Positions 1 through 8,361 of a stretch of 64,000 bases of DNA are shown piece after piece. The notes beneath the pieces were generated by a model that saw only the letters and a list, made by a program, of their open reading frames with translations, was not told where the DNA came from and did no database searches. The position numbers and the translations under genes were made by a program. Within the stretch, counting starts at the first letter, position 1. Every line of letters begins with the position of its first letter. The stretch covers positions 9,375-73,374 of the forward strand of contig USGM01000004.1 of assembly GCA_900554205.1 (NCBI GenBank), in the 5' to 3' direction. This stretch comes from an uncultured Lachnospiraceae bacterium. Its GTDB lineage: Bacteria; Bacillota; Clostridia; Lachnospirales; Lachnospiraceae.

Positions 1-1280
1 TATGCCTTGATCGTCTCACCGAAACGGATGGACAGCTTCTGTGAGGTGTCCGTGGCGATACGCTGAGGTGTGTCAGGCATGAAGGGGTTCGGAATGCGGA
101 CGTTGACAACCTGATCGATAAATTCCTTCGGATCAAGGATACCGGGATTTACAACGACGGGAAGCCCTTCCTGATAGCCGATGATCTCAACCATCTTTTT
201 CAGAACAGGATTCTTCATCTCATCCGAAATCAGCGTGTAACCCAGCAGACAGCCATAGATGGCGAGAGCCGTGTGCAGAGGATTCAGGCAGGTGCAGACC
301 TTCATCTTTTCCACCTTGTCCACGGTTTCCCGGTCAGTGAAGATGATGCCGCCCTTTTCGAGAGCGGGTCTTCCGTTGGGGAAGGAGTCCTCGATGACAA
401 GGTATTCACATTCCTCTGCGTTGACGAAGGGAGCGATATAGGTATTTTTGGAGGTGATGACGGGATCAAGTCCCTCTATACCGTCAGCCGCAAGGATCGC
501 TTCCACCTTCGGGTCTGGTCTGGGAGTGATCTTGTCGATCATGCTCCAGGGGAAGGAGACAGCCGAAGAGTCCTCCACATAATCGAGGAAGCCCTTATCC
601 GCCAGTCCCTTTTCACACCATGCCCTTGCGAAGGCAGTTACTGCGGCGCGCAGCTTGTCGCCGTTGTGGGAGCAGTTGTCCATGCTGACCATGGCGATAG
701 GGAGTCTGCCACAGGTAAAACGGTGGTAGAGCAGGGAGACGACCTTGCCGAGGTAGCTGTCCGGCAGCGAGGGACCTTTTGCAAAATCGGCTTCAACGGC
801 AGGGAGAGTAGCGCCCTTTGCGTCTGTCACAGCGTAGCCCTTCTCGGTAATGGTGAAGCTCGCCATCTGCAGGGAGGGATTTGCAAAAATCTCCTTCAGG
901 CGGGTATATTCCTTTTCATCCTGGCTGTCCAGAATCAGGGATTCCATGATGCTGCCGACGATTGTCTTTTCCACGGTATTGTCTGCCTTTAAGGTTGCAA
1001 GGATGGTCAGATTATCGTGTGGGCGGTTGCTCTTTTCGATGATTTCGTAATCATAGCCCTCCGCGGCGATGAGACCGGTGGACAGAATGCCGTCGTTTAA
1101 GAGCTTTTGCACAACGTTTGCCTGAAAGGCGCGGAAGATGTTTCCGGCGCCGAAATGAATCCATGTGGGATGTTCATAAGTGTTCTTCTTTACAGCTTCG
1201 TAGTCGAAGGCGGGCAGGGCGTAGCCGGCGGCTTCAAAGGCGGCTCTGTCTGCGTTCAGACTTTTCATTGTCAGTTCCAT
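1..1280 (-). CDS. uxuB: Fructuronate reductase / mannitol dehydrogenase family (3' end outside window)
   Basis: NAD-dependent polyol dehydrogenase of the UxuB/MtlD family, which in uronate catabolism reduces D-fructuronate to D-mannonate in the cytoplasm. The reverse strand is open from an ATG at 1280 to the window edge, about 426 codons. A GGAGG sits 7 bases before the ATG. Near the N-terminus it reads FGAGNIFRAF, the nucleotide-binding turn of this family; further on MDNCSHNGDK and KVCTCLNPLHTALA give the Lys-x5-Asn-x2-His catalytic pattern. It lies 47 bp downstream of uxuA on the same strand, so it is the next gene of the same operon, and that neighbour favours fructuronate reductase over mannitol or tagaturonate dehydrogenase. 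The family is usually about 480-540 residues, so only the C-terminal part is missing. Confidence 0.85.
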   Translation of the reverse strand, partial: MELTMKSLNADRAAFEAAGYALPAFDYEAVKKNTYEHPTWIHFGAGNIFRAFQANVVQKLLNDGILSTGLIAAEGYDYEIIEKSNRPHDNLTILATLKADNTVEKTIVGSIMESLILDSQDEKEYTRLKEIFANPSLQMASFTITEKGYAVTDAKGATLPAVEADFAKGPSLPDSYLGKVVSLLYHRFTCGRLPIAMVSMDNCSHNGDKLRAAVTAFARAWCEKGLADKGFLDYVEDSSAVSFPWSMIDKITPRPDPKVEAILAADGIEGLDPVITSKNTYIAPFVNAEECEYLVIEDSFPNGRPALEKGGIIFTDRETVDKVEKMKVCTCLNPLHTALAIYGCLLGYTLISDEMKNPVLKKMVEIIGYQEGLPVVVNPGILDPKEFIDQVVNVRIPNPFMPDTPQRIATDTSQKLSIRFGETIKA

Positions 1281-1327
1281 TTTAATCCTCCAAAGTTTTT
1301 ATTTGGCTTATTATTCCATTATCTGTT

Positions 1328-2407
1328 TCAATTTATGCCTCTCTCGTGGCTCTTTTCGATGGCTTCCCAGAGACCGTTCAGATAAGTTGCGCCGAGCGCT
1401 CTGTCATACAGACCATAGCCGGGCATGGCAACCTCATCCCAGATCATGCGGCCGTGGTCGGGACGGATCGGACCGTCGAAGCCGATGTCATAGAGAGCCA
1501 GCATGATTTCGTACATATCGAATGTACCGTCGCTGGAGAGATGGGCGGATTCCTCGAAATCGGTGGGAGAATTAAATTTCAGGTTGCGCACATGGGCGAA
1601 GTGGATTCTGCCTTTCAGGGAACGGATCATATCGGGAAGGTCATTTTCAAGATTTGTCCCATAGGAGCCGGAGCAGAAGGTCACACCGTTGTGCGGGTTG
1701 TCCACCATTTTCATCATGCGCAGAATGTTTGCCTTGTTGATGATGATGCGGGGGAGTCCGAAGACACTCCATGCGGGATCGTCCGGATGAATCGCCATAT
1801 TGATGTCATACTTGTCGCAGACGGGCATGATGCGCTCCAGAAAGTATTTCAGGTTTGCAAACAGCTTTTCATCATCGACATCCTTGTACATTTCAAACAG
1901 CTCCCTGATGTGAGCCATTCGCTCGGGCTCCCAGCCGGGGAGAATCGCGCCGTTTGCGTCTCCGCTGATGGAGGCGAACATGTCCTCGGGATTTAAGGCA
2001 TCTACAGCCTCCTGTGTGTAGGCGAGAACAGTGGAGCCGTCGGGACGTACTCTGGCAAGCTCGGTTCTTGTCCAGTCGAAGACAGGCATGAAGTTATAGC
2101 ACACCATGTGGATGTCAGCCTGACCGAGGCGTTCGAGTGTGGTGATATAATTGTCGATGTACTGATCCCTGTCGGGTGTGCCGACCTTGATCGCGTCATG
2201 GATATTGACGCTTTCGATGCCGGTGAGCTTCAGACCGGCATCCTCAATCTCCTTTTTCAGGGCAAGAATGTCCTCAGTCTTCCAGACCTCGCCCGGTGTT
2301 GTGCCGTAAAGGGTCGAGATCACTCCGGTAACGCCGGGAATCTGTCTGATCTGTTTTAATGTGACGGTGTCGTACTTGCTGCCGTACCAGCGCAATGTCA
2401 TTTGCAT
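1328..2407 (-). CDS. uxuA: Mannonate dehydratase
   Basis: Converts D-mannonate to 2-keto-3-deoxygluconate in hexuronate breakdown. The 359-residue product begins MQMTLRWYG, the conserved UxuA start, and contains VTGVISTLYGTTPGEVW, then NINMAIHPDDP and FCSGSYGT around the metal-binding centre, and RPDHGRMIWDE near the C-terminus. The frame is open further upstream, but the ATG at 2407 is chosen because GGAGG precedes it by 7 bases and the family starts there. It is the first gene of the unit with the fructuronate reductase, and is divergent from an AraC regulator, which probably controls it. Confidence 0.95.
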   Translation of the reverse strand: MQMTLRWYGSKYDTVTLKQIRQIPGVTGVISTLYGTTPGEVWKTEDILALKKEIEDAGLKLTGIESVNIHDAIKVGTPDRDQYIDNYITTLERLGQADIHMVCYNFMPVFDWTRTELARVRPDGSTVLAYTQEAVDALNPEDMFASISGDANGAILPGWEPERMAHIRELFEMYKDVDDEKLFANLKYFLERIMPVCDKYDINMAIHPDDPAWSVFGLPRIIINKANILRMMKMVDNPHNGVTFCSGSYGTNLENDLPDMIRSLKGRIHFAHVRNLKFNSPTDFEESAHLSSDGTFDMYEIMLALYDIGFDGPIRPDHGRMIWDEVAMPGYGLYDRALGATYLNGLWEAIEKSHERGIN

Positions 2408-2445
2408 CGCAAATCCTCCGTTTCGATTAATCTCTGTCAAGAGTA

Positions 2446-2495
2446 TTGTTTTTTGAATTTAATATCAGTATAATCAAGAGTGAAATGCATGAAAA
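2446..2495. promoter_or_regulatory. Divergent overlapping promoters of uxuA and the AraC gene
   Basis: On the plus strand TTGTTT (2446-2451) is followed after 17 bp by TATAAT (2469-2474), reading toward the AraC gene. On the minus strand TTTTCA (2490-2495) is followed after 17 bp by TATACT (2467-2472), reading toward uxuA. The two -10 boxes overlap, so the two directions should compete for polymerase. The operator was not identified. Confidence 0.5.
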
Positions 2496-2600
2496 GGATA
2501 AATATTGCCCAGTATCATGCAAAAATTGCTCTAAATTGTCTGCGCGCACCTGACACAAACCCGCTGTGCGAAAGGAACGTGCGCAGAAATGGAGATAAAT

Positions 2601-3530
2601 ATGGGAAGAGAGAATATGATCCGTGTGCTGGCGGCATCCGATGAACGCCAATATATGCTGAACGAGGATTACGAGGTCTACGAGAAGCAGGGGGCGCCGA
2701 TGGGAGCCATGGCATTCCATTACCATGATTTTTATGAGATCATCTATGTGCTCGAGGGGGAGTATTCCTCCATGGTCGAGGACAAGACCTATCACATGAA
2801 AAAGGGAGATTTCCTTCTGATCGACCAGAACGTCATGCACAAGTACCGCTATGTCGAGAAAAAGCATGACTCCTCCAAGCGGATTATCCTGTGGATCTCG
2901 GGGCAGATGCTCGGTAGGCTTGGGGGCGGGGACATGAATCTGGCGGGATGCTTCAAGGGCAAGAAGAACTGTGTCTGTCACTTTCCTATTTATTATGAAG
3001 AAATGCTGCAGGGATTTTTGTTGAAGCTGGCGATGACACAGATGCAGGAGCCGGGCAGCCCCGGCGCGAAACGGACGCTCGACAGAGGACTTCTGACAAT
3101 GTTTTTCGTGTATCTGAATATCCTGTGTGCGCGGGAGGAGTATCTGGTCGGGCATGAGGTGGTAAGTCATCCGCTCGTGGAGCAGGTTTCTGATTATATC
3201 GACGCACATCTGGCGGAGACAATCACAGTGGAGCTGCTGGCGGCGCAGGTGCATGTGAGCAAATATTATTTCCTGCGCAAGTTTAAGGAACTGACCGGAG
3301 TGACGGTGCACAGCTTCCTGATCGATAAGCGGCTGATCCGGGCTTGTGAGGTGCTGAGGGAGGGCGGGAGCGTGACGGAGAGCTGGCAGAGCACAGGGTT
3401 TTCGGATTACACTTCCTTCCTGAGAAATTTCAGGGAGAAGCTCGGCATCCCGCCGAGATATTACAGGGAAAACAGTTCTTCCTTGATAGGGAGTTTTGAT
3501 GTTGACAGTATGGACGAACAGGAGAAATGA
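2601..3530 (+). CDS. AraC-family regulator with cupin sensor, probable uronate operon regulator
   Basis: About 309 residues. The N-terminal half is a cupin-like sensor (FHYHDFYEIIYVLEGEYS, then KKGDFLLIDQNVMHKY). The C-terminal 100 residues carry the two AraC helix-turn-helix units (ITVELLAAQVHVSKYYFLRK and STGFSDYTSFLRNFREKLG, ending GIPPRYYRE). The ATG at 2601 is preferred because GGAG lies 6 bases upstream; the ATG at 2589 has no such site, and 2616 is a further alternative. Divergence from uxuA suggests that it senses a uronate or its product and controls that operon; this is inference from position. The asparaginase gene begins 6 bp after its stop. Confidence 0.85.
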   Translation: MGRENMIRVLAASDERQYMLNEDYEVYEKQGAPMGAMAFHYHDFYEIIYVLEGEYSSMVEDKTYHMKKGDFLLIDQNVMHKYRYVEKKHDSSKRIILWISGQMLGRLGGGDMNLAGCFKGKKNCVCHFPIYYEEMLQGFLLKLAMTQMQEPGSPGAKRTLDRGLLTMFFVYLNILCAREEYLVGHEVVSHPLVEQVSDYIDAHLAETITVELLAAQVHVSKYYFLRKFKELTGVTVHSFLIDKRLIRACEVLREGGSVTESWQSTGFSDYTSFLRNFREKLGIPPRYYRENSSSLIGSFDVDSMDEQEK

Positions 3531-3536
3531 GGGAAG

Positions 3537-4553
3537 ATGGACATGAAGAAGATATTGCTGATAGCTACCGGCGGGACGATTGCCTCCGGTTATACGGCGG
3601 AAGGGCTGACACCGCAGATCGCGGCGACGCAGATGCTGCAATATGTAGAGGAATACAAGACCTTTTGCGAGGTGGATGTCACAGAGCCGTTCAGCCTTGA
3701 CAGTACGAATATCTATGGGCGGCACTGGCTGCTTCTGGCGGGGGTGATCGAGGAAAATTATGCGGCGTATGACGGCTTTGTGATCTGCCACGGGACGGAC
3801 ACTATGGCGTTCACGGCAGCAGCATTGTCTTATCTTGTGCAGAACAGCAGCAAGCCGATCGTTGTCACGGGTGCACAGAAGCCGATCAGCCTGCCGGTGA
3901 CGGACGCGAGGACAAATCTGCTGGACAGTCTGCGGTTTGCGGCGGACAGCAGGGCACACGGCGTGAACATTGTCTTCGGCGGAAAGGTAATATCGGGGAC
4001 GAGGGCAAAGAAGGAGCGCTCCAAGAGCTACAATGCCTTTTCGAGCATCAATTACCCTTCTGTGGCTGTGATACGGGACGGCAGGATTGTATTTTATATA
4101 GAAGACAAGGAGAAAGCGGCGGAGGCGGTGCACTTTTATCACGAGCTGAACGACAGGGTTTTACTGTTAAAGCTGGTTCCCGGCATGGATGGCAGCATTC
4201 TGAACAGGCTGTTCCCGTTCTATGACGCGGTCATCATCGAAGCCTTCGGTGTGGGCGGCTTCCCGGAGTATGGGACGGAGCCGTTTTATCCGGAAATCCG
4301 GCGCTGGGTCGATGCGGGGAAGATTGTGATGCTGGCAACGCAGGTCACGCATGAGGGCAGCGATATGGAAATCTATCAGGTCGGAAGAAAGATGAAGGAG
4401 AAATTTCATCTGCTGGAGGCCTACGATATGACGTTGGAGGCAACCGTGACAAAGACGATGTGGGCGATGGGAGTGACGAAGGATATTGCGGAATTTCGGA
4501 GATTATTTTACCGCACGATCAATCATGACATTCTGCTGACACCGGAGGAGTGA
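3537..4553 (+). CDS. ansA: L-asparaginase, type I-like cytoplasmic
   Basis: Hydrolyses L-asparagine to aspartate and ammonia. The 338-residue protein has both family threonine motifs: IATGGTIAS at residues 8-16 and ICHGTDTMAFTA near residue 85, which together with Lys in TGAQKPI form the catalytic set. There is no signal peptide, which fits the cytoplasmic form. It begins 6 bp after the AraC gene and is probably co-transcribed with it. A second ATG at 3543 is also possible and better spaced from GAGGG. Confidence 0.9.
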   Translation: MDMKKILLIATGGTIASGYTAEGLTPQIAATQMLQYVEEYKTFCEVDVTEPFSLDSTNIYGRHWLLLAGVIEENYAAYDGFVICHGTDTMAFTAAALSYLVQNSSKPIVVTGAQKPISLPVTDARTNLLDSLRFAADSRAHGVNIVFGGKVISGTRAKKERSKSYNAFSSINYPSVAVIRDGRIVFYIEDKEKAAEAVHFYHELNDRVLLLKLVPGMDGSILNRLFPFYDAVIIEAFGVGGFPEYGTEPFYPEIRRWVDAGKIVMLATQVTHEGSDMEIYQVGRKMKEKFHLLEAYDMTLEATVTKTMWAMGVTKDIAEFRRLFYRTINHDILLTPEE

Positions 4554-4564
4554 TGCCGGTTTGC

Positions 4565-4611
4565 TTGACAAGCCTTTATCGAACGAATATAATTGTTATT
4601 GATAATAATTA
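4565..4611 (+). promoter_or_regulatory. Consensus promoter of the diguanylate cyclase gene, with AT-rich palindrome
   Basis: TTGACA (4565-4570) and TATAAT (4588-4593) are both perfect consensus boxes separated by exactly 17 bp. Immediately downstream, over the expected start of transcription, is the AT-rich TTATTGATAATAA (palindrome TTATT-GAT-AATAA), which resembles a Fur-like operator half. A consensus promoter with an adjoining palindrome suggests repression; the repressor is unknown. Confidence 0.6.
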
Positions 4612-4630
4612 AACAGATGAGGATAGGAAG

Positions 4631-5773
4631 ATGGAGTTACAGGAAGGATATGACGCATTAAAGGATAAATGGCGCCGAAAAATGCTGAAATCGTATTTTA
4701 CGGCAATTGCGATTCTGTTTCTGGCGGAGATCGGAATTTATTTGTTTATGAGCAGTCCGAAGATCGGAACGATTAACAGGGGGATCGATTACTGGCTTTC
4801 TTATATTTTGCTGCCGAGTTCGATCAATCTGGTCACGACGCTCGCAACAAGGGCGATCGTATACAGCAGGATGCGTGACAGGGTCAAGAATCTTGCTGTC
4901 ATTTTCTGCCTTGTCGTTTACTGTCTCGTGACGGCTACCTTTCACGGTTTCTTCCTCATGACATCGACGACCTTCGTTCTTCCGGTGGCGGTGTCTGTCA
5001 TGTTTGATGACATCCATGTGGTAAGGTTCGCGTCTATTACCTCGGCAGCCGGAATGATCTTAAGCCTTTTTACCGCCGAACTCTATGACGGAACGTGGAC
5101 GATCGGTGAACGATGGGGTTATACGGGTGTGACGAGCCTGATTTTCATTATGGTGTTTCACACAATCTGCTGCGTGCTGATCCGTTACGGCGAGGAGAAG
5201 AAGGAGGTCATGCAGCACAATGCGATGCTGAATGAGGAGATGCGGCAGGCGTTGAAAATTGATTCCATGACAGGGCTTTACAACCACACAGAATTCTACA
5301 AGAGACTGGACAGTTATTGCAGACAGTTCCGAAACCGGAAAGACCGCCTGACAGTTGCGGTTCTGGATGTGGATCATTTTAAAAAGGTGAATGATACCTT
5401 CGGGCATGAGAATGGGGACGCGGTGCTGATACAGATTGCGTCGGTTCTGAAGAACATCTGCTGTCAGACGGGGCATGCATTCCGTTACGGCGGGGAGGAG
5501 TTTGCGGTGATCTTCCGGCATGAGGCGGAGAAGGAAGCGCTGGAGATTCTGGAGCGCGTCAGAACGGCGGTCAATTCGCTGCGCTTTGAGAGTATGCCGG
5601 ATATGCAGATTGGTATCAGCTGCGGCATTTATGAGTACATGGGTGAGACAATGGATGCGCAGGAGATTTTTGCCAGAGCAGATAAAGCACTCTACAGGGC
5701 AAAGCAGACCGGGCGCAACAAATGTGTCTGCCATAGTCAGGCTATTACCGCTGGAGGAAATACGAATGATTAA
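4631..5773 (+). CDS. Membrane-bound diguanylate cyclase (GGDEF)
   Basis: Predicted to make cyclic di-GMP from GTP. The N-terminal 195 residues are about six hydrophobic segments forming a membrane sensor of unknown ligand; a linker (residues 196-215) leads to a GGDEF domain that starts DSMTGLYNHTEFYKRL. The active-site motif RYGGEEF lies near residue 287, and VLDVDHFKKVNDTFGHENGD gives the metal and substrate site. The inhibitory RxxD site is absent just upstream of GGEEF, so product inhibition through that site is not expected. The gene stands alone with its own strong promoter. Its end overlaps the start of a histidine-kinase relic. Confidence 0.9.
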   Translation: MELQEGYDALKDKWRRKMLKSYFTAIAILFLAEIGIYLFMSSPKIGTINRGIDYWLSYILLPSSINLVTTLATRAIVYSRMRDRVKNLAVIFCLVVYCLVTATFHGFFLMTSTTFVLPVAVSVMFDDIHVVRFASITSAAGMILSLFTAELYDGTWTIGERWGYTGVTSLIFIMVFHTICCVLIRYGEEKKEVMQHNAMLNEEMRQALKIDSMTGLYNHTEFYKRLDSYCRQFRNRKDRLTVAVLDVDHFKKVNDTFGHENGDAVLIQIASVLKNICCQTGHAFRYGGEEFAVIFRHEAEKEALEILERVRTAVNSLRFESMPDMQIGISCGIYEYMGETMDAQEIFARADKALYRAKQTGRNKCVCHSQAITAGGNTND

Positions 5774-6059
5774 ACTGCAGATTTGCTGTATGATTGTCAT
5801 ATTCTTTATCATGTCTGTATATTTTTTCACGAGGCGGGTAAGAACCTGTCGCACGGGATCAGAACCTCTATGAATGCCATTGTCGGCATGACGGAACTGA
5901 TGCAACCATGAAGCTCCCCAGACAGATGATCTGACGGAGGATTACCAGAGCTTCACAGCGCCTGAGACGCATATCCTGAACGTTGATGACAATGAGATGA
6001 ACCTGAAGGTGGCGGTCGGACTTCATGAAGACGGTGGAGGAAATGATTGTGCTGCTTGA
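5766..6059 (+). pseudogene. Relic of a hybrid histidine kinase (middle lost)
   Basis: From 5840 one frame reads NLSHGIRTSMNAIVGMTELM, a clear histidine-kinase H-box, then stops at a TGA. From 5925 another frame reads DDLTEDYQSFTAPE and then HILNVDDNEMNLKVAVGL, the start of a receiver domain of the kind that follows the ATPase domain in Lachnospiraceae hybrid kinases; it stops at 6057. A hydrophobic segment (ICCMIVIFFIMSVYFF) precedes the H-box in a third frame. The ATPase domain and the rest of the receiver are gone. Only about 60 bases separate the two pieces where some 1 kb would be expected. Confidence 0.8.
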
Positions 6060-6167
6060 CATAGTCGGGTAAAAAATTTAGATAAATTGTTGTAATTTGC
6101 TGGAAATTCAGATATTATTGTATTATGTGACTTCTATGGCAAAGAAAATTCGTTTGGAGGCAAAAGA

Positions 6168-7484
6168 ATGAGGAATATGTCGGTAAAAGCAAAGCTGGTA
6201 TTACAAATTGTTTTAATGGGAATCGGACTGCTCGGTGTTTCATTTTTCGGAGTAGTCGGCATGAAGCTGATCGCAAAGGGAAACCCGGAACTGAATGCCA
6301 TTTCCTCACAGTGGATGGGCTACATGGCGATTTGCGGAGGACTTGTATTCGTATTACTCATTATAGCCGGTATTATTATTCTTTTAAGCATTGACAGACC
6401 GCTCAGGGAGGCAGTAGAACTCATCAACCGGATGGCGGCGGGCGAGATGACCGGACGGGCAGATCCGAGACGGATGAAGACAAAGGGCGAATTCGGTGAA
6501 TTGATGACATCGATGAATACACTGGCAAAGAATCTTGATGAAATTCTCACAGAAGTACAGCGAGGCAGCTTTGCACTGTCAGAGAATATGAATGGTGCTT
6601 TGACGAATCTGAACAATCTGAATGGTGAGATCGAGAGCGTATCAGCTACCACGGAACAGTTGTCGGCAGGAATGGAGGAGACCTCAGCTTCCGCCCAGCA
6701 GGTGAACAGCATGGCGCGCGAGATCGAAACGGTTTCCAAGAACATTGCAGTCCGTGCACAGGAAGGTGCCGAGAAGGCGGCTGATATTCATCAGCGTGCC
6801 ATGGAGGCAAAGGAGAGCACGACGGCAAACAAGGCAAGGGCAAGCAATATCAAGAACGAGATCAGCGTCAGCCTCAAGAAGTCTCTGGAGGACGCAAAGG
6901 TCGTAGGCGAGATCAAGAAGCTGGCAGAGGCAATTATGGGTATTACATCCCAGACGAATCTGCTCGCACTGAATGCTTCCATCGAGGCGGCGAGAGCCGG
7001 TGAGACAGGAAGAGGCTTTGCAGTCGTGGCAGATGAAATCCAGAATCTCGCAGAACAATCCAAGGCTACCGTTGAAAATATCCAGAAGCTGACGGCGGAG
7101 GTAACGGTTGCGGTTGATAATCTGTCCGCGGATGCAGAGAAGCTGCTGAATTTCGTTGCAGTTGATATTTCGGGAAATTTCCATGCATTCCTCGACATTG
7201 CGGATGCTTATAATGATGATGCGAAGTATGTGGATGATCTGGTGACAGATTTCAGTGCGATTTCACAGGAACTGCTGGCATCTATTGACGGTGTTCTGAC
7301 GTCTATTGATAATGTCAGCAAGGCTGCAACGGAAGGCGCAGAGGAGACGGCGGAGATCGCGTCCCACAGCTCGGATATTGCAGGAGATTCCGCTAAGATT
7401 CTTGAACTGATGCATGAGGCAGATGAGACGGCTGCCGTATTGAAGGGGTGTGTAGAGAAGTTTAAGCTCAGCAGCACGAAATAG
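6168..7484 (+). CDS. Methyl-accepting chemotaxis protein with almost no external domain
   Basis: 438-residue transducer. Two transmembrane helices (about residues 8-32 and 46-72) are joined by an external loop of only about 15 residues, followed by a HAMP-like segment ([21 protein letters not shown]) and a long cytoplasmic signalling coiled coil. The conserved hairpin tip reads [20 protein letters not shown] and continues [18 protein letters not shown]. With no room for a periplasmic ligand pocket, it must sense through the membrane, the cytoplasm or a partner. No flagellar or che gene lies nearby. A GGAGG starts 13 bases before the ATG. Confidence 0.9.
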   Translation: MRNMSVKAKLVLQIVLMGIGLLGVSFFGVVGMKLIAKGNPELNAISSQWMGYMAICGGLVFVLLIIAGIIILLSIDRPLREAVELINRMAAGEMTGRADPRRMKTKGEFGELMTSMNTLAKNLDEILTEVQRGSFALSENMNGALTNLNNLNGEIESVSATTEQLSAGMEETSASAQQVNSMAREIETVSKNIAVRAQEGAEKAADIHQRAMEAKESTTANKARASNIKNEISVSLKKSLEDAKVVGEIKKLAEAIMGITSQTNLLALNASIEAARAGETGRGFAVVADEIQNLAEQSKATVENIQKLTAEVTVAVDNLSADAEKLLNFVAVDISGNFHAFLDIADAYNDDAKYVDDLVTDFSAISQELLASIDGVLTSIDNVSKAATEGAEETAEIASHSSDIAGDSAKILELMHEADETAAVLKGCVEKFKLSSTK

Positions 7485-7507
7485 AATGGAATAAAACAGG
7501 TACATAC

Positions 7508-7543
7508 AAAGGCTGTCCGGAGTTATCCGGGCAGCCTTTTTGT
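7508..7543 (+). terminator. Terminator of the chemotaxis receptor gene
   Basis: AAAGGCTG pairs with CAGCCTTT around an inner TCCGG/CCGGA-type stem and is followed by a T run, 24 bp after the stop codon. Confidence 0.85.
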
Positions 7544-7585
7544 ATTGATAGGTTTTCTCAATAAGTAATTTTAGTCTTGTCATGG

Positions 7586-7605
7586 AAGTTAGTAGGTGCT
7601 AACTT
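7586..7605. promoter_or_regulatory. Palindromic operator-like site before the ABC exporter
   Basis: AAGTTAG and CTAACTT are perfect 7-bp inverted arms with a 6-bp centre, 46 bp before the ATPase start. The shape suits a MarR- or TetR-type dimer. No regulator gene is adjacent, so the binding protein must be encoded elsewhere. Confidence 0.45.
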
Positions 7606-7650
7606 GAATCCGAAGGTTATTATTATTTAGGAAAGGTGGAGGACGGAAAA

Positions 7651-8349
7651 ATGTTTCTTGAGATAAAAGGAATTAAAAAACATTTCGGAGAGGGAGAGAG
7701 CCGTGTCGAGGTTCTGAAGGGGATCGACATCGGCATCGAGAAGGGAGAGATCTGCGTGCTGCTCGGACCTTCCGGCTCGGGAAAATCGACGCTTCTGAAC
7801 ATTATCGGCGGCATCGACAGCGCGGATGAGGGCTATATCTCCATCAACGGCGAGAAGACCGCAGAGATGAATGAAAAGCAGCTTACTTTGTACAGAAGAA
7901 AGCATCTCGGCTATGTCTTTCAGATGTATAACCTGATTCCCAACCTGAATATCAAGGAGAATATAGAGGTTGGCGCTTATCTGAGCGATCATCCGCTGGA
8001 TGTGGACGACCTGTTGAAAACGCTCGGACTTTACGAGCACCGGCACAAGCTGCCGAACCAGCTTTCCGGCGGACAGCAGCAGCGGACGGCAATCGGCAGG
8101 GCAATTGTCAAAAATCCCGATATACTGCTCTGTGATGAGCCGACGGGAGCTCTGGATTATAATACCTCGAAGGAGATCTTAAAGCTGATCGAAGAGGTGA
8201 ATCGTAAATATGGAAATACGGTGGTCATGGTGACGCATAACAGTGCGATCCAGCAGATGGCTGACCGTGTCGTAAAGCTGAGGGACGGTGTCGTGCGCAA
8301 GGACTATGTCAATGAAGAAAAGATTTCCGCTACGGAACTGGAATGGTAA
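7651..8349 (+). CDS. ABC transporter ATP-binding protein, MacB/LolD type
   Basis: Energises the permease encoded 12 bp downstream. The 232-residue protein has Walker [15 protein letters not shown] (about residue 35), the Q-loop in [12 protein letters not shown], the signature LSGGQQQR, Walker [13 protein letters not shown] and the switch histidine in VTHN. The frame is open upstream to a GTG at 7636, but the ATG at 7651 is preferred: GGTGGAGG precedes it by about 9 bases. This ATPase type drives export or membrane-extraction machines, often for antimicrobial peptides. Confidence 0.92.
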   Translation: MFLEIKGIKKHFGEGESRVEVLKGIDIGIEKGEICVLLGPSGSGKSTLLNIIGGIDSADEGYISINGEKTAEMNEKQLTLYRRKHLGYVFQMYNLIPNLNIKENIEVGAYLSDHPLDVDDLLKTLGLYEHRHKLPNQLSGGQQQRTAIGRAIVKNPDILLCDEPTGALDYNTSKEILKLIEEVNRKYGNTVVMVTHNSAIQQMADRVVKLRDGVVRKDYVNEEKISATELEW

Positions 8350-8361
8350 GGGGGATAGGAC

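Noticed and set aside
2427..4142. 571-codon reverse-strand frame opposite the AraC and asparaginase genes
   Set aside because: It lies antisense to two well-supported genes, and its product shows no family features; it results from GC-biased third positions.
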